Shown here: piece by piece, positions 53,755 to 63,500 of the stretch
Numbering within the stretch: position 1 is the stretch's first letter
Layout of the letters: each line of letters opens with the position of its first letter
Assembly (NCBI GenBank): GCA_903842065.1
Contig: CAIMKZ010000031.1
Location: 1-63,509, forward strand
Direction of reading: 5' to 3'
DNA length: 63,509 bases
Source of the DNA: an uncultured Acidobacteriaceae bacterium
GTDB lineage: Bacteria > Acidobacteriota > Terriglobia > Terriglobales > Acidobacteriaceae
Made by a program: the position numbers and the translations under genes
Notes under the pieces: model-generated
What the model saw: only the letters and a program-made list of their open reading frames with translations
Told to the model about the DNA's origin: nothing
Databases searched by the model: none

Positions 53755-55359
53755 ATGGCCTCGGCAACATTGAACGCGGAACTCGATCGCGCGAATGTGA
53801 TGGATCACTCCGCCTGGAAGCCGGCCGTGAATCCCTGGCTCATCGCGCTCGCGGTGATTCTGCCCACGTTCATGGAGGTGCTCGACACCTCGATCGCCAA
53901 CGTCGCGCTCAACAACATCGCCGGCAGCATGTCGTCGTCGTACTCGCAAGCCACCTGGGTGCTGACTAGCTATCTGATCTCGAACGCCGTCATTCTGCCG
54001 CTCACCGACTGGCTAGGCAACCGTTTTCAGCGCAAGCGTTTTCTGCTCTTCTGTATCTTTCTCTTTACGGCGTCATCGTTCTTGTGCGGACTCTCGGTCA
54101 ACCTGCCCATGCTGCTCGCCATGCGCGTCTTGCAGGGCATCGGCGGTGGCGCGCTGGCGCCCATCTCGCAGGCCATTCTGATGGAGAGCTTCCCGCCCAG
54201 AAAGCAGGGAATCGCGCAGGCGCTCTTTGGTCTGGGCGTAGTTGTGGCTCCGGTCGTCGGCCCGGTACTCGGCGGATGGCTCACCGACAGCTACTCCTGG
54301 CGCTGGATCTTCTACATCAATGTGCCCATCGGTTTGCTGGCCATGTGGGCCATTCAGCAGACGGTCGAAGACCCGCCGTGGGTCAAGAACTCGAAACCCG
54401 GCCCGCTCGACAGATTGGGGCTGTTGGCGCTCTCGCTGTGGCTTGGCTGTCAGGAGGTTGCGCTCGACAAGGGGCAGGAGGAAGACTGGCTCGGCTCCAC
54501 TCTGATCCGCGTCATGGTGGTGCTGGCAGTTGCCGGTTTTGTTGTGTTTATTGTCCGCGAGCTCAAGGTCAAGCGGCCCATGGTGGAGCTGCGCATCTTC
54601 AAGAATCGCAACTACGCCGTCGGTATGTTTCTCATCTTCGTCACCAGTTTTCTTATGTACGGAATCGGCCTGCTCACGCCGCAGTTCCTCCAGATGCTGA
54701 TGGGCTATACGAGCTACTCGGCCGGCGTGGCCACGTCGCCGCTGGGCCTCGGCGCGGTCATTTCCATGGTGCTGGTGGCTTTTCTTCTGGCCAAGTTTGA
54801 CGCGCGTCTGATCGTCGTACTTGGCTGCTGCATCTTCGCGTTATCCGGCTGGCTGTTTTCCGGCATCAGCCTCGCTATCGGTCCGCATAGCGTGTTTCTG
54901 CCGCAGTTGCTGGCCGGCTCGGCGATCGGTTTTCTCTTTGTGCCCGTAAACGTACTTGCCACCGCTCCGCTGCGCCGCGATCAGCTTGGATCGGCCACCG
55001 GCTTCATGAACCTGATGCGCAACGTGGGCGGCAGCGTAGGCATCGCCATGGTCAGCACCTTCCTGGCCCGGCGCAGCCAGTTCCACCAGACCATGCTCGC
55101 GCAGAACCTGACCACCGGCTTTCTTGAAAAGCAGCAGTTAGTTGTCGGCATGCAGCGCTACTTCCACGTGCAGTCGGCTAATCTCGGCTCAGGACTCCCC
55201 GCGGCCATCGGCACCATCTACCGCATGCTGCTCCAGCAGAGCGCGCTGCGCGCCTTCGTCGATCTCTACATGGGGCTGGCGATTCTGGCGCTCTTCTCGA
55301 CCGCTCTTGTCCTGCTATTCCGCAAAGCCAAGTTCGACGCCAGCAAGCTGGGACACTAG
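53755..55359 (+). CDS. DHA2/EmrB-QacA-type multidrug efflux transporter
   Basis: 534 aa, about 14 hydrophobic segments. Motif A-like DWLGNRFQRKRFLL near residues 85-98, the signature TFMEVLDTSIANVALNNIAG in the first helix, and motif C-like GLGVVVAPVVGPVLGGWL. Proton-driven export of hydrophobic compounds. A four-base gap and GGAGATAG separate it from tetR, so it is translated from the same message. No EmrA-type adaptor or TolC homologue is adjacent, unusual for EmrB proteins of Gram-negative bacteria. Confidence 0.94.
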   Translation: MASATLNAELDRANVMDHSAWKPAVNPWLIALAVILPTFMEVLDTSIANVALNNIAGSMSSSYSQATWVLTSYLISNAVILPLTDWLGNRFQRKRFLLFCIFLFTASSFLCGLSVNLPMLLAMRVLQGIGGGALAPISQAILMESFPPRKQGIAQALFGLGVVVAPVVGPVLGGWLTDSYSWRWIFYINVPIGLLAMWAIQQTVEDPPWVKNSKPGPLDRLGLLALSLWLGCQEVALDKGQEEDWLGSTLIRVMVVLAVAGFVVFIVRELKVKRPMVELRIFKNRNYAVGMFLIFVTSFLMYGIGLLTPQFLQMLMGYTSYSAGVATSPLGLGAVISMVLVAFLLAKFDARLIVVLGCCIFALSGWLFSGISLAIGPHSVFLPQLLAGSAIGFLFVPVNVLATAPLRRDQLGSATGFMNLMRNVGGSVGIAMVSTFLARRSQFHQTMLAQNLTTGFLEKQQLVVGMQRYFHVQSANLGSGLPAAIGTIYRMLLQQSALRAFVDLYMGLAILALFSTALVLLFRKAKFDASKLGH

Positions 55360-55403
55360 CGATCTATAGAAGGGGCCTTACTGTTCTTCTCTCAACGCAC
55401 CAC

Positions 55404-55444
55404 GGAAATGGGTGCCCCGGGTCCCTCGCATTTGGGGACCCGGG
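55404..55444 (+). repeat. Intergenic hairpin repeat, copy 3 (GGGTGCCCC family)
   Basis: GGAAATGGGTGCC, CCCGGGTCCC, loop TCGCATTTG, GGGACCCGGG. Stem 55416-55425 with 55435-55444. Same geometry as copies 1 and 2, with compensated base changes. It lies between convergent genes, where it may help termination. Confidence 0.85.
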
Positions 55445-55514
55445 ATAGACCGACCCTCAACTGGCCACCCTCAACCTGCCAGAACTCTCGGCGACTCCCA
55501 ACCGCGAATGCGCC

Positions 55515-55880
55515 CTACTCCGACCACACAGCCAGTGTGTTGCCCACTCCGTCGCTGAAGTGGAAGCGGCGTCCGCCGGGGAACTCGAATGTTGGCACCG
55601 TAATAATGCCGCTGGCTGCCACGATCGCTGCTTCGGTTGCCTTCAGGTCGCTCGTGTAGAGAACCACGAGCGGCGCAGCCTCGCCGGTGGTCTGTCCGGG
55701 CTCGGTCCGGCGGAAGCCGCCGCTGAGCCCGGCTTCGTATGCGCTGAAGCTGATATAGTCCGGACCCCAGTCCTGAAAGGTCCAGTGGAAGGCCTTCGTG
55801 TAGAACTTCTTCGCCTTCTGAATGTCGGGGGCGGTGAATTCGATATAGCTGATCTGGTGATGGTTCCGGTCGTGAGCCAT
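55515..55880 (-). CDS. VOC-superfamily protein (glyoxalase-like)
   Basis: 121 aa, one vicinal-oxygen-chelate unit. Starts HHQISYIEFTAPDIQKAKKF, and ends GRRFHFSDGVGNTLAVWSE. Metal ligands would be the early His and a late Glu-like position, but the pattern is incomplete, as in many small VOC proteins whose function is binding rather than catalysis. Members include antibiotic-binding and isomerase types. Convergent to the efflux gene. Confidence 0.88.
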   Translation of the reverse strand: MAHDRNHHQISYIEFTAPDIQKAKKFYTKAFHWTFQDWGPDYISFSAYEAGLSGGFRRTEPGQTTGEAAPLVVLYTSDLKATEAAIVAASGIITVPTFEFPGGRRFHFSDGVGNTLAVWSE

Positions 55881-56135
55881 GGATTCTCCTTCGGGCTTTC
55901 TGCACGCCCGCGCGAGCGGCCGAGATACGCGATTAACGTAGCAGATTCAGCAGCGAGTGGGAAGTCTGCCGGGATGAAAAACTGAGGCAATTTGCGCCGA
56001 TTCCGCCGCTCTGCTTATATATATGCGCTTTGCAGGGCAAAGCTCGAACACGGCGCTCGTCTGCCCCGGCGCGATAGGATAGTTTCGAGTTTATACATTG
56101 GTTTTCCGGCAGCCTTTGCCGGAAGGAGAATTACG

Positions 56136-56957
56136 ATGCGATTGGGATGGATGGGATTAGCGGTGCTGGCGCTCAGCGCGACCGTATTTGCAACTGCGCA
56201 GAGCGCGCCGAAGGCTGAGCTGACAGGCATGGCTCATGTAGCTCTGCGGGTTACGAACATGGACGACGAACTCGCCTTCCTTGCCAAACTCGGCTTTGAG
56301 AAGTCCGCGACCATCGGAAGGGACGGCAAGGTCTCGTTCTACTTCGTCAAGATCACCGACCGCGCCTATATCGAGGTGCATCCCAAGGTGACTGCAAGCG
56401 GGCAGGTCAATCCCCTGGGTTTCTACCACATCTGTTTTGAGACCAACGACGCCAACGCGCTCTACGCCCAGTGGAAGGCGGCGGGCCTCAATCCCACTCC
56501 GGTTGGCAAGGGCCCGGACAACACAGCCGAGTTCGGCGCCAGTGACCCCGAAGGCCGCTTGACCGAGGCGCTTGCGTTTACGCCCGAGTCCGATCCCATG
56601 AAGGCCGCTGGCAAGTTCCTGACCGCCGAGCGCGTATCGAAGGTGCTGATGGGCGTAGACCTGCCCGTGGCCAACGTCGCTGCCGCGCAGAAGTTCTTTG
56701 AAAACGTCGGCCTCGAAGGCAAGACCGAGGGCGAAAACGCCAGTATGGCGTCACCGGGTCATCCGCTGGTGCGTGTCATGCTGCGCCCCGCCAAGGCCGG
56801 CGTTGCGACCAGGTATGTCTTCCAGATCGAAGACGTAGAAAAGACGGCGGCCAAACTAACCGCGGCAGGCCTCAAGGTTGAACAGAACCAGCGCAGCGTA
56901 ACCGTGCTGGACCCCGACGGCAACATCTTCTACTTCCTGAAGATCAGCCCGCGTTGA
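56136..56957 (+). CDS. Exported two-domain VOC protein
   Basis: 273 aa from the ATG at 56136 (AAGGAG 7 bases upstream); the frame is open 48 codons further without coding character. Signal peptide GLAVLALSATVFATAQS. Two VOC domains: 27-140 (MAHVALRVTNMDDELAFL) and 150-272 (VLMGVDLPVANVAAAQKFF, ending LDPDGNIFYFLK). Location in the periplasm is unusual for a glyoxalase-type fold. Substrate unknown. Confidence 0.85.
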   Translation: MRLGWMGLAVLALSATVFATAQSAPKAELTGMAHVALRVTNMDDELAFLAKLGFEKSATIGRDGKVSFYFVKITDRAYIEVHPKVTASGQVNPLGFYHICFETNDANALYAQWKAAGLNPTPVGKGPDNTAEFGASDPEGRLTEALAFTPESDPMKAAGKFLTAERVSKVLMGVDLPVANVAAAQKFFENVGLEGKTEGENASMASPGHPLVRVMLRPAKAGVATRYVFQIEDVEKTAAKLTAAGLKVEQNQRSVTVLDPDGNIFYFLKISPR

Positions 56958-56975
56958 TCTCGCCTTGCACGGCAA

Positions 56976-57011
56976 GACAAAAGCAGGGGCCTTCGAGCCC
57001 CTGCTTTTGTC
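56976..57011. terminator. Bidirectional terminator, VOC protein / GH57
   Basis: GACAAAAGCAGGGGC, loop CTTCGA, GCCCCTGCTTTTGTC. Perfect 15-base stem between convergent genes, with A- and T-rich segments inside the stem ends. Confidence 0.9.
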
Positions 57012-57032
57012 AGGTTTGGAGCAGATCCGTCT

Positions 57033-59516
57033 TCAGTCCGCGGGCGCCTCGGCAGCCTTCCGTGCCAGCCGGGCATCTGCAGCATCGATAGACAGGCATG
57101 TGGCTAGTTCGTCGAACTCCTGGTCCCAGCGCTCGCGCTCTTCCTTGCCCAGCAGCGCCAGCTCGTCGGGCGGTGTGCGCAGCATCTCATACCAGATGTT
57201 CTGCGCCTGCCACAGATTGGTCTCGAAGGGAAGTTCCGAGAGAGCCAGCGCAAGAGCCAGTGCCCTGTCGAGCTGTTCGAGCGAACCGCAAGAGACTTGC
57301 AACTCCACCATGGCGCGCTTCATGCGCAGGTCGGCAAGGTAAGTGAGCAGCGGCGTATCGAGCTGCACCTGATCGGCCTTGGCGCGCTGAAGCAGCGAGC
57401 GCATCTGCGCCGCATCCACCGTCTCGGTCTCGAAGATGCGCCGCAACCCGGCGTTGATGGCGAAGCCGGCGGCTAGTGTAAGTGCCGGGGGCTTGGGCAG
57501 ACCCGCCTGCGCCAGATAGTGCAGCAGGCTGGCGTGGTCCTCGTAGATGACGGTGAGCGAGTTCTCGATATCGCAGAGCGTCGAGTCGAGAATCAGCCGC
57601 AGAATGCGCCGCTGCTCGTCGGTAAACAGGGAAGTCAGCGAGTAGTCGGCGTGGCCGTAGACCCGATCGATTAACCGGATGACCTCAGGGAAATCGGCGC
57701 GCAGAACCTGCTCCGAGGCCTGCGCCGTGAACGCTTCAAAGCTCTGCGCGTCTCCGGCCGAGTAAGGACGAAGCGCGGCGGTGATGTTCTGATCCCCAAA
57801 ATGCAGCACAGCGTAGGAGAAGCTGCCCGTATAGCGCGTAAGCGAGTTCTCAACGGCGACCCGGCCCACGGCCAGCCTGCCGCGGCCAGATGTAAACACC
57901 TCCTGCGAGATGCGCCGCACCCTGTAGCAATAGAGATCGATCTCGGCGGGGTAAGACGTGAAGACAGCGCTGATGGCGTAGTGCGCCGCTACCTGCTCGA
58001 GCGTCAACCCCTTGGCCGCGACACACTGACGGTAGATCGACGCGCCGTCGCCCGCTGCCGGGTCGTTCGACTTTGCCTCAGCCAGCCGCGCCAGAAAGGC
58101 CGGCTCAAGCCCGGCCGCCTGTTCGCCAAAGAGCTGCACGGCAAGCTGAATCACCCGCGCGGCGTAGGCGATTACCTGCACGGTCTCGATCCCCGAAATA
58201 TCGTCGAAGAACCATCCGCAGCTCGTGTACATCAGTTGCGCGTGGCGCTGCATCTCCATCAGCCGCAGCGCGCGGGCCCGTTCGGCGGCATCGAGCGGAT
58301 GGCTCTGGTGCGCGCCAAAGAACAGCTCCAGCGCCTCGTGGGTGCGGTCCAGAATCACATGGATGTATCCGTCGCGCGCGGCCCATACGTCGTGGAAGAG
58401 GTTCTCTCCCTCCTGCTCGGTAAAGGGAATGAGCGCGTCGCGTAGCGCGTCGAGTGCCTCGCGCAGCGGTGTGCGCCACTTCTGGTTCCAGCCCTGACGG
58501 CCGCCGTTGCAGCCGCAGTCCGAGCGCCAGCGCTCCACTCCATGCGCGCAGCTCCACGAAGTGTTCTCCACAATCTCGCACTCGTACTCGGGCGGAAACT
58601 TCGAAAGAAAGGCGGCATAGTTCGTCAGCCGTACGCTCTTGTCCTTCTCCAGCGCCGTCAACGCGTAAGCCAGAGCCATCTCGCCATGTTTGTGATGGTG
58701 GCCGTAGGTCTCGCCATCGGTGGCAACGCTTGAAAGCTGCGCATCGGCCGAGTCTCTGAAACCCGACTTCAACCGCGCCGAAAGCGTCTCGCCCGAGTTG
58801 AGCAGTCCTTCAAACGCAATGGCCCGCGAGTTCGGTCCGTTGTAGAAGAATACCGCGATCGAAACACCCGATTGAAAGTGAACCAGGTAGGGCCGCGTTG
58901 TATCGACCGTAGCGTCAGGCGTATCTGTCCACTGCGCATCCGGATCTTTACGCAACCGGATGCGCCGGCACTGGTGCGGCGCAAGCACCGTAAATTTTAT
59001 GCCGTGTTGCGCCAGCAGTTCCAGCGAATCCATGTCGGCAGCCGTCTCCGCCAGCCACATCCCTTCCGGCTCCGCTGCAAAGTGGTGTTCGTAGTCGGCG
59101 ATGCCCCAGCGAATCTGCGTGATCCGGTCACGATGGCTGGCCAGCGGCAGAATCGTGTGGTTGTAGGCCTGCGCCATCGCCGAGCTGTGCCCGCTGAAGT
59201 TCTGTCGGCTGCGCCGCTCACCCTCCTGAATCATGCCGTATGTGCGCGGCGCTTTTTCGCTCAGCCAGCTCAGCAGCGTGGGGCCGAAGTTGAAGCTGAT
59301 GCGCGCGTAGTTGTTCGCGATCCGCCCGATGAGCTTTTTGCCGTTCAGAATGCGCGCCGCGCCGTTCGGCGCATAGCACTCCGAGCAGATGCGCTCGTTC
59401 CAGTCGTGGAAGGGCGCGGCCGAGTCCTGAATCTCTACCGACTCCAGCCACGGGTTCTCCCGCGGTGGCTGGTAGAAGTGCCCGTGAACACAGATGTAGC
59501 GTTTCGCTTGCGCCAT
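57033..59516 (-). CDS. GH57-type glycoside hydrolase with DUF3536 domain
   Basis: 827 aa. The N-terminus carries the GH57 start VHGHFYQPPRENPW (histidines 11 and 13). Further marks are the putative catalytic Glu in AEPEGMWLAETAADMDSL and an Asp in VATDGETYGHHHKHGE, which position the acid pair. The second half is the alpha-helical DUF3536 region. GH57 enzymes act on alpha-glucans (branching, amylopullulanase, galactosidase). No signal peptide, so it is cytosolic, likely in glycogen or maltodextrin metabolism. The ATG has no strong ribosome site. Confidence 0.92.
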   Translation of the reverse strand: MAQAKRYICVHGHFYQPPRENPWLESVEIQDSAAPFHDWNERICSECYAPNGAARILNGKKLIGRIANNYARISFNFGPTLLSWLSEKAPRTYGMIQEGERRSRQNFSGHSSAMAQAYNHTILPLASHRDRITQIRWGIADYEHHFAAEPEGMWLAETAADMDSLELLAQHGIKFTVLAPHQCRRIRLRKDPDAQWTDTPDATVDTTRPYLVHFQSGVSIAVFFYNGPNSRAIAFEGLLNSGETLSARLKSGFRDSADAQLSSVATDGETYGHHHKHGEMALAYALTALEKDKSVRLTNYAAFLSKFPPEYECEIVENTSWSCAHGVERWRSDCGCNGGRQGWNQKWRTPLREALDALRDALIPFTEQEGENLFHDVWAARDGYIHVILDRTHEALELFFGAHQSHPLDAAERARALRLMEMQRHAQLMYTSCGWFFDDISGIETVQVIAYAARVIQLAVQLFGEQAAGLEPAFLARLAEAKSNDPAAGDGASIYRQCVAAKGLTLEQVAAHYAISAVFTSYPAEIDLYCYRVRRISQEVFTSGRGRLAVGRVAVENSLTRYTGSFSYAVLHFGDQNITAALRPYSAGDAQSFEAFTAQASEQVLRADFPEVIRLIDRVYGHADYSLTSLFTDEQRRILRLILDSTLCDIENSLTVIYEDHASLLHYLAQAGLPKPPALTLAAGFAINAGLRRIFETETVDAAQMRSLLQRAKADQVQLDTPLLTYLADLRMKRAMVELQVSCGSLEQLDRALALALALSELPFETNLWQAQNIWYEMLRTPPDELALLGKEERERWDQEFDELATCLSIDAADARLARKAAEAPAD

Positions 59517-59570
59517 AAAAGAGTTATCGGCCTGAGATAGCTAAAACCATCAGGCCGCCGTCGTCTTATT

Positions 59571-60266
59571 TTAGGCCCGCCCGCCCGATGCGGCGTTACG
59601 CGCCAGGTCGCAGGCCCGCCACAGATACCAGCTTGCGACACTGCGATAAGGCGCCCAGCGCCTCCCGCGCTTTTCCACCTGAGCAGGCAAAGGCAGATCG
59701 GCAGCCTCGATTGCACGGCTCTTCGGCACGCGCATAAACGTAAGCGCGTACCCCTTGCGCACGCCGTAGTCGGTCACCGGAAGCACGTCCGGCCGCCCCA
59801 TGCGGAAGATCAGCAGCATCTCCACGGTCCACGGCCCGATGCCGCGCACCTGCGTAAGGTGTTCCACAATCTCCGTGTCGCTCATCTTCTGAATCACACG
59901 ATGCGCAGGCACCGTTCCATCAAGCGTCTTGGCGGCAAGATCGCGCAGCGCCTTGATCTTGTTGGCCGAGACACCAGCCGCTCGCAGCCGCTCCTCGGGC
60001 GTGTCCAGCAGAGCCTGTGGAGCGGGATCGCCGCCGTAGATCTCCCGCACCCGCCGGTGAATCGTAGCCGCGGCCTTCCCGTGCAGTTGCTGGTAAAGAA
60101 TCGACTCGATCAGCGACTCAAACGGCGAGGGCGCCGGATCGAGCTTCAGCGTGAATGGTCCCGCGCGCTCGATCAATGCGCCAAGCTTGGCGTCCGCCGC
60201 GCTCAGATGCGCAATCGCCGCGGAGGAGTCGAAGGGAAGTTTGCGGCTTCTGCCGTCATGAATCAT
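59571..60266 (-). CDS. alkA: DNA-3-methyladenine glycosylase II (AlkA-like)
   Basis: 231 aa. HhH-GPD base-excision glycosylase: SILYQQLHGKAAATIHRRV, AAGVSANKIKALRDLA, TQVRGIGPWTVEMLLIF (hairpin) and LPVTDYGVRKGYAL with the catalytic Asp. Releases 3-methyladenine and other alkylated bases. It lacks the N-terminal domain of E. coli AlkA, as in short bacterial forms. Divergent from the aldehyde dehydrogenase. It complements the MPG-type enzyme near 41 kb. Confidence 0.94.
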   Translation of the reverse strand: MIHDGRSRKLPFDSSAAIAHLSAADAKLGALIERAGPFTLKLDPAPSPFESLIESILYQQLHGKAAATIHRRVREIYGGDPAPQALLDTPEERLRAAGVSANKIKALRDLAAKTLDGTVPAHRVIQKMSDTEIVEHLTQVRGIGPWTVEMLLIFRMGRPDVLPVTDYGVRKGYALTFMRVPKSRAIEAADLPLPAQVEKRGRRWAPYRSVASWYLWRACDLARNAASGGRA

Positions 60267-60366
60267 GGGAGGAGTCTAAAGAGGTCCATGCCACGAGAGC
60301 AACTCCGCGTGCATCCCCCCTGACATCTGCGAGTAACATGAGAGTGTAGTCAGCGAGGTGCAAGCC

Positions 60367-61812
60367 ATGAAGATGCGGCCGGGAACACAAACGGGATTCC
60401 TGCTCTGCGGCAAAGAGTGGATCGAGGGCGAAGCTCTGGAAGTGCGTTCGCCGTGGGACCAGGGGCTGGTTGGCCGCGTTACGCGCGCCACACGCGCCGA
60501 TGCCCGCGAGGCCGTCAAGCATGCCGTCTCGAGCCTGCGCCGCACCCGCGCGCTGCCCCGCTGGAAGCGCCGCGAGATCCTTGAAGACGTGGCCGCCGCG
60601 CTCATCGAGCAGAAGGACCGCTTTGTCAGCCTCATCGTGGCCGAGGCTGGCAAGCCCTTGCGGCTGGCGCGCATCGAAGTCGATCGCTCCGTGCTGACCT
60701 TCAAAACCGCCGCCGAGGAGGCCGCGCGCCTGGGCGGTGAGAGCATCCCCCTCGATCTCGCGCAGGGCAATGAAGACCGCTGGGGACTCATACAGCGCTT
60801 CCCCGTTGGACCGGTGCTCGGCATTACGCCATTCAATTTTCCTCTGAACCTGGTGGCGCACAAGGTTGCGCCTGCAATGGCCGCCGGCTGCCCCATCATC
60901 CTCAAGCCTGCATCGCAGACTCCATTTACGGCGTTGGCTCTTGGCGAGCTGATCGTGAAGGCAGGATGGCCTGAAGACGCAATCGCCGTTCTCACGCTCG
61001 ATAACGCCGACGCTGCATGGCTCGCCGAAAAAGAAGACCGCATCAAGCTGGTCAGCTTTACCGGTTCGGCCCGCGTGGGCTGGGAACTCAAGGCGCACTC
61101 GGGACGCAAGCGCGTGCTGCTCGAACTTGGCGGAAACGCCGCGCTCATCGTGCACAGTGACTGGCCCGATCTCGATGCCGCCGCTGCCCGCACTACCCTT
61201 GGCGCCTTTGGTTACGCGGGCCAGACCTGCATCAGCGTGCAGAGAATCTTCGTCGACCGCCCGATCTTCCAGTCCTTCGTGTGGAAACTTGTTGACTGCG
61301 CGAAGAAGCTGCCCATGGGCGGCGCAGGCGATGAGGCTACGGAAATCTGTCCGCTGATCCGGCTTTCTGACGCCGAACGTGTCGAGTCATGGATCAAGGA
61401 AGCTGTCGCGGGCGGCGCGAAGATCGTCCTCGGCGGCGAGCGCAACGGCTCCGTTGTCATGCCCACCATCCTGACCGGAACAAAGCCCGGCATGAAGGTG
61501 CGAGACGAAGAGGTATTTGGACCGGTGGTGTGCATCGAGCCTTACGACGACTTCGAGGACGCGCTGGCTGAAGTCAATCACTCAAAGTTCGGCCTTCAGG
61601 CCGGACTGATGACCCGCGACGCCGGACGCATCATGAAGGCATACCGCGAACTCGAGGTCGGCGCGCTGATTGTTGGCGATACTCCGTCATGGCGCATCGA
61701 CCCCATGCCCTACGGCGGCGTCAAGGAGTCGGGCCTCGGTCGCGAGGGTGTCCGCTGGACAATCGAAGAGATGACCGAACCGCGAATGATGGTTATGCCC
61801 GCGCTCGATTAG
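60367..61812 (+). CDS. Aldehyde dehydrogenase family protein
   Basis: 481 aa from the ATG at 60367 (GAGG 8 bases upstream). NAD(P)-dependent oxidation of an aldehyde to an acid. Motifs: ITPFNFPLNLVAHK, LKPASQTPFTAL, VSFTGSARVGWELK, LELGGNAALIV (general-base Glu) and GYAGQTCISVQR with the catalytic Cys, ending GGVKESGLGREGVRW. It belongs with the succinate-semialdehyde/benzaldehyde-type class; the substrate is open. Confidence 0.95.
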   Translation: MKMRPGTQTGFLLCGKEWIEGEALEVRSPWDQGLVGRVTRATRADAREAVKHAVSSLRRTRALPRWKRREILEDVAAALIEQKDRFVSLIVAEAGKPLRLARIEVDRSVLTFKTAAEEAARLGGESIPLDLAQGNEDRWGLIQRFPVGPVLGITPFNFPLNLVAHKVAPAMAAGCPIILKPASQTPFTALALGELIVKAGWPEDAIAVLTLDNADAAWLAEKEDRIKLVSFTGSARVGWELKAHSGRKRVLLELGGNAALIVHSDWPDLDAAAARTTLGAFGYAGQTCISVQRIFVDRPIFQSFVWKLVDCAKKLPMGGAGDEATEICPLIRLSDAERVESWIKEAVAGGAKIVLGGERNGSVVMPTILTGTKPGMKVRDEEVFGPVVCIEPYDDFEDALAEVNHSKFGLQAGLMTRDAGRIMKAYRELEVGALIVGDTPSWRIDPMPYGGVKESGLGREGVRWTIEEMTEPRMMVMPALD

Positions 61813-61850
61813 CCTTCGTTAGCTTTGTCGCACACAGCCTCTGCCCAACT

Positions 61851-62573
61851 TTAGTTCGCCATCTTTAACATGGCTTTCACGTCATCGGCGTGGGGTCCGT
61901 CCGGGGCCAGTTCAAGGTACTTGTCAAGAGCCCGGCGGGTTTCATCGGTAATCGAAACGCCGCCTTTTCCATTTATCTGCGCATCGGCAAATAGCATTGA
62001 ACCCAAAATGAACCAGGCGTTGGCCCGCGTGGGGTCAACCTCTACGCTCTTGCGGCAGGCAGTTAGCCCGTTCGTCATATCGCCCTGGTTGTAATAGGTG
62101 GCGCAGAGATTGAAGTACGCCAGACTGGGACTTGCAGCCAGGGCCGCGCTCCGGCTATATGCCTCGATGGCTTCAGCGTTGCGGCGCAGCATCAGATAAG
62201 CGTTTCCGCGGGTTAGATAGATCTTCGACTGCTGATCCTTCCATGCGGCGTCTGGCTGGCCCGCTGCGGGCTTCTCTTTCTCAACTGCCTCCAGCGCGCG
62301 GTCTGTTGTAGCGAGAGCGTCCTCTGGGGCACGCGCGTTGAGTTGCGCCGTGGCAAGCAGTTCGAGGTTTTCTGCTGAGGAGCTGAGGTCCACTAACTTC
62401 TGCGCGGCGGAGAGGGCGGCCAGCCACTGTTTGCCAGACACGGCCTGAGCATAGGCTGCCTTCAGGGCCTCGGGAGAGGCCTGCGGCGAAACAGGCTGAG
62501 ATTGCGCGATCACCGGGAGTGTGGCGGCAAACCAGATCAGGATGGCTGCCGGCTGCAACAGGAAACGGGGCAA
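61851..62573 (-). CDS. Exported TPR-repeat protein
   Basis: 240 aa from a TTG at 62573, chosen because GGAGG lies 6 bases upstream; another TTG 11 codons earlier has no site. Signal peptide LLQPAAILIWFAATLPVIAQ. Helical repeats: about 30-90, 110-150 (YLTRGNAYLMLRRNAEAIEA), 152-185 (AYFNLCATYYNQGDMTNGL) and 188-220. TPR proteins serve as scaffolds in the periplasm. Convergent with the aldehyde dehydrogenase. Confidence 0.82.
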   Translation of the reverse strand: MPRFLLQPAAILIWFAATLPVIAQSQPVSPQASPEALKAAYAQAVSGKQWLAALSAAQKLVDLSSSAENLELLATAQLNARAPEDALATTDRALEAVEKEKPAAGQPDAAWKDQQSKIYLTRGNAYLMLRRNAEAIEAYSRSAALAASPSLAYFNLCATYYNQGDMTNGLTACRKSVEVDPTRANAWFILGSMLFADAQINGKGGVSITDETRRALDKYLELAPDGPHADDVKAMLKMAN

Positions 62574-62818
62574 GATACACCTCCAGCATGGAGCTGAATG
62601 ATGCAATCACATTAGCCCTTAATCAGATGGTCCGCAACTCTTGCGAGCATCTAATCGCATCGCGTACAGCCAGGCCATCTTCCAACGGCCGGAAACTCAG
62701 GCTGCTTACGATTCGCTTGTCATCGGATAAACTAGCCGGTCGCGAAGCTCCAGATAGGGAGCTGCTGTGCCACTTATTACACGGCCCGGCAGCGTCCCCC
62801 TGAAAAGCACCGTCGCCC
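62574..62818. other. Intergenic spacer upstream of the TPR gene
   Basis: About 245 bases. No coding frame and no strong hairpin. It holds the promoter of the TPR gene and the tail of the small basic gene. Confidence 0.4.
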
Positions 62819-63061
62819 TTAGGCGGACTTGGCTTTCTTTGCCCGCAGAGCGGCCCAGCGCTTGCGCTGTGCATCGGCGATGCGCTTGCGTGCCTCTGGG
62901 CTCAAATTGCGCTTCCTCTTCGACTTCTTGGTGGGGGCAGCCGCAACCTTACCGCGCTTGGCGGGGACTTCAACCTGGCCCGTGTTGCTAAGCAAAGCGC
63001 GAGCCTGGGTAAGGCGCGCAATCTCTGAATCTATCTGTGAGAGAATCGCATTAATGTTCAT
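62819..63061 (-). CDS. Small basic conserved protein
   Basis: 80 aa. Starts MNINAILSQIDSEIARLTQA (helical), followed by a Lys/Arg-rich linker and RNLSPEARKRIADAQRKRWA, a repeat-like motif of short bacterial proteins with a nucleic-acid-binding look. The high content of Lys and Arg suggests DNA or RNA binding, maybe histone-H1-like. A clear ribosome site is not seen. I recognise the pattern from acidobacterial genomes but not a function. Confidence 0.75.
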   Translation of the reverse strand: MNINAILSQIDSEIARLTQARALLSNTGQVEVPAKRGKVAAAPTKKSKRKRNLSPEARKRIADAQRKRWAALRAKKAKSA

Positions 63062-63500
63062 AGTCTTAGAATAAATCCTGTATTGCGCGCAGAGTCAAGA
63101 TATTTAGCAGCAATAGTACGGACGGATTTGCAATTCCGGCACGAAGGCGAACGTTCATCGTAGACTAAGTTACCTTCTGGTGATATCCGAGATTACTTAT
63201 GGGGTATTTTTGCTCGCTCGTAACTCGTTGACCATTAGACGCACGCGCTCGTTACTGTACAAAATTTAGGCGCGTATTTGTCTGATTTTTCAATGTGTCT
63301 CTTCTTCGGGTAAGAGTACAAATTATGTGACTCTGGGCAGAACTATCGCTCAGCCTACAGATACCCCCTCACTGCTGTCCGGTAAAACTCTCCATCAGAT
63401 CGCATAAGCCACGGTAGATCAAACACGTAGAGCCGATTCTCGCTTGCCGCGATTTGAATCGCGCAGCGCCCTCCAGACGTAGAACATGGAGGAATGAACG
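63062..63500. other. Right-edge intergenic region, promoter of a following gene
   Basis: About 440 bases with more A and T than the genes. It contains TTGACC at 63228-63233 followed 19 bases later by TACTGT, a possible sigma-70 promoter, and an AT-rich patch CAAAATTTAGG after it. The right end (ATGGAGGAATGAACG) is a strong ribosome site. Nothing coding. Confidence 0.4.
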
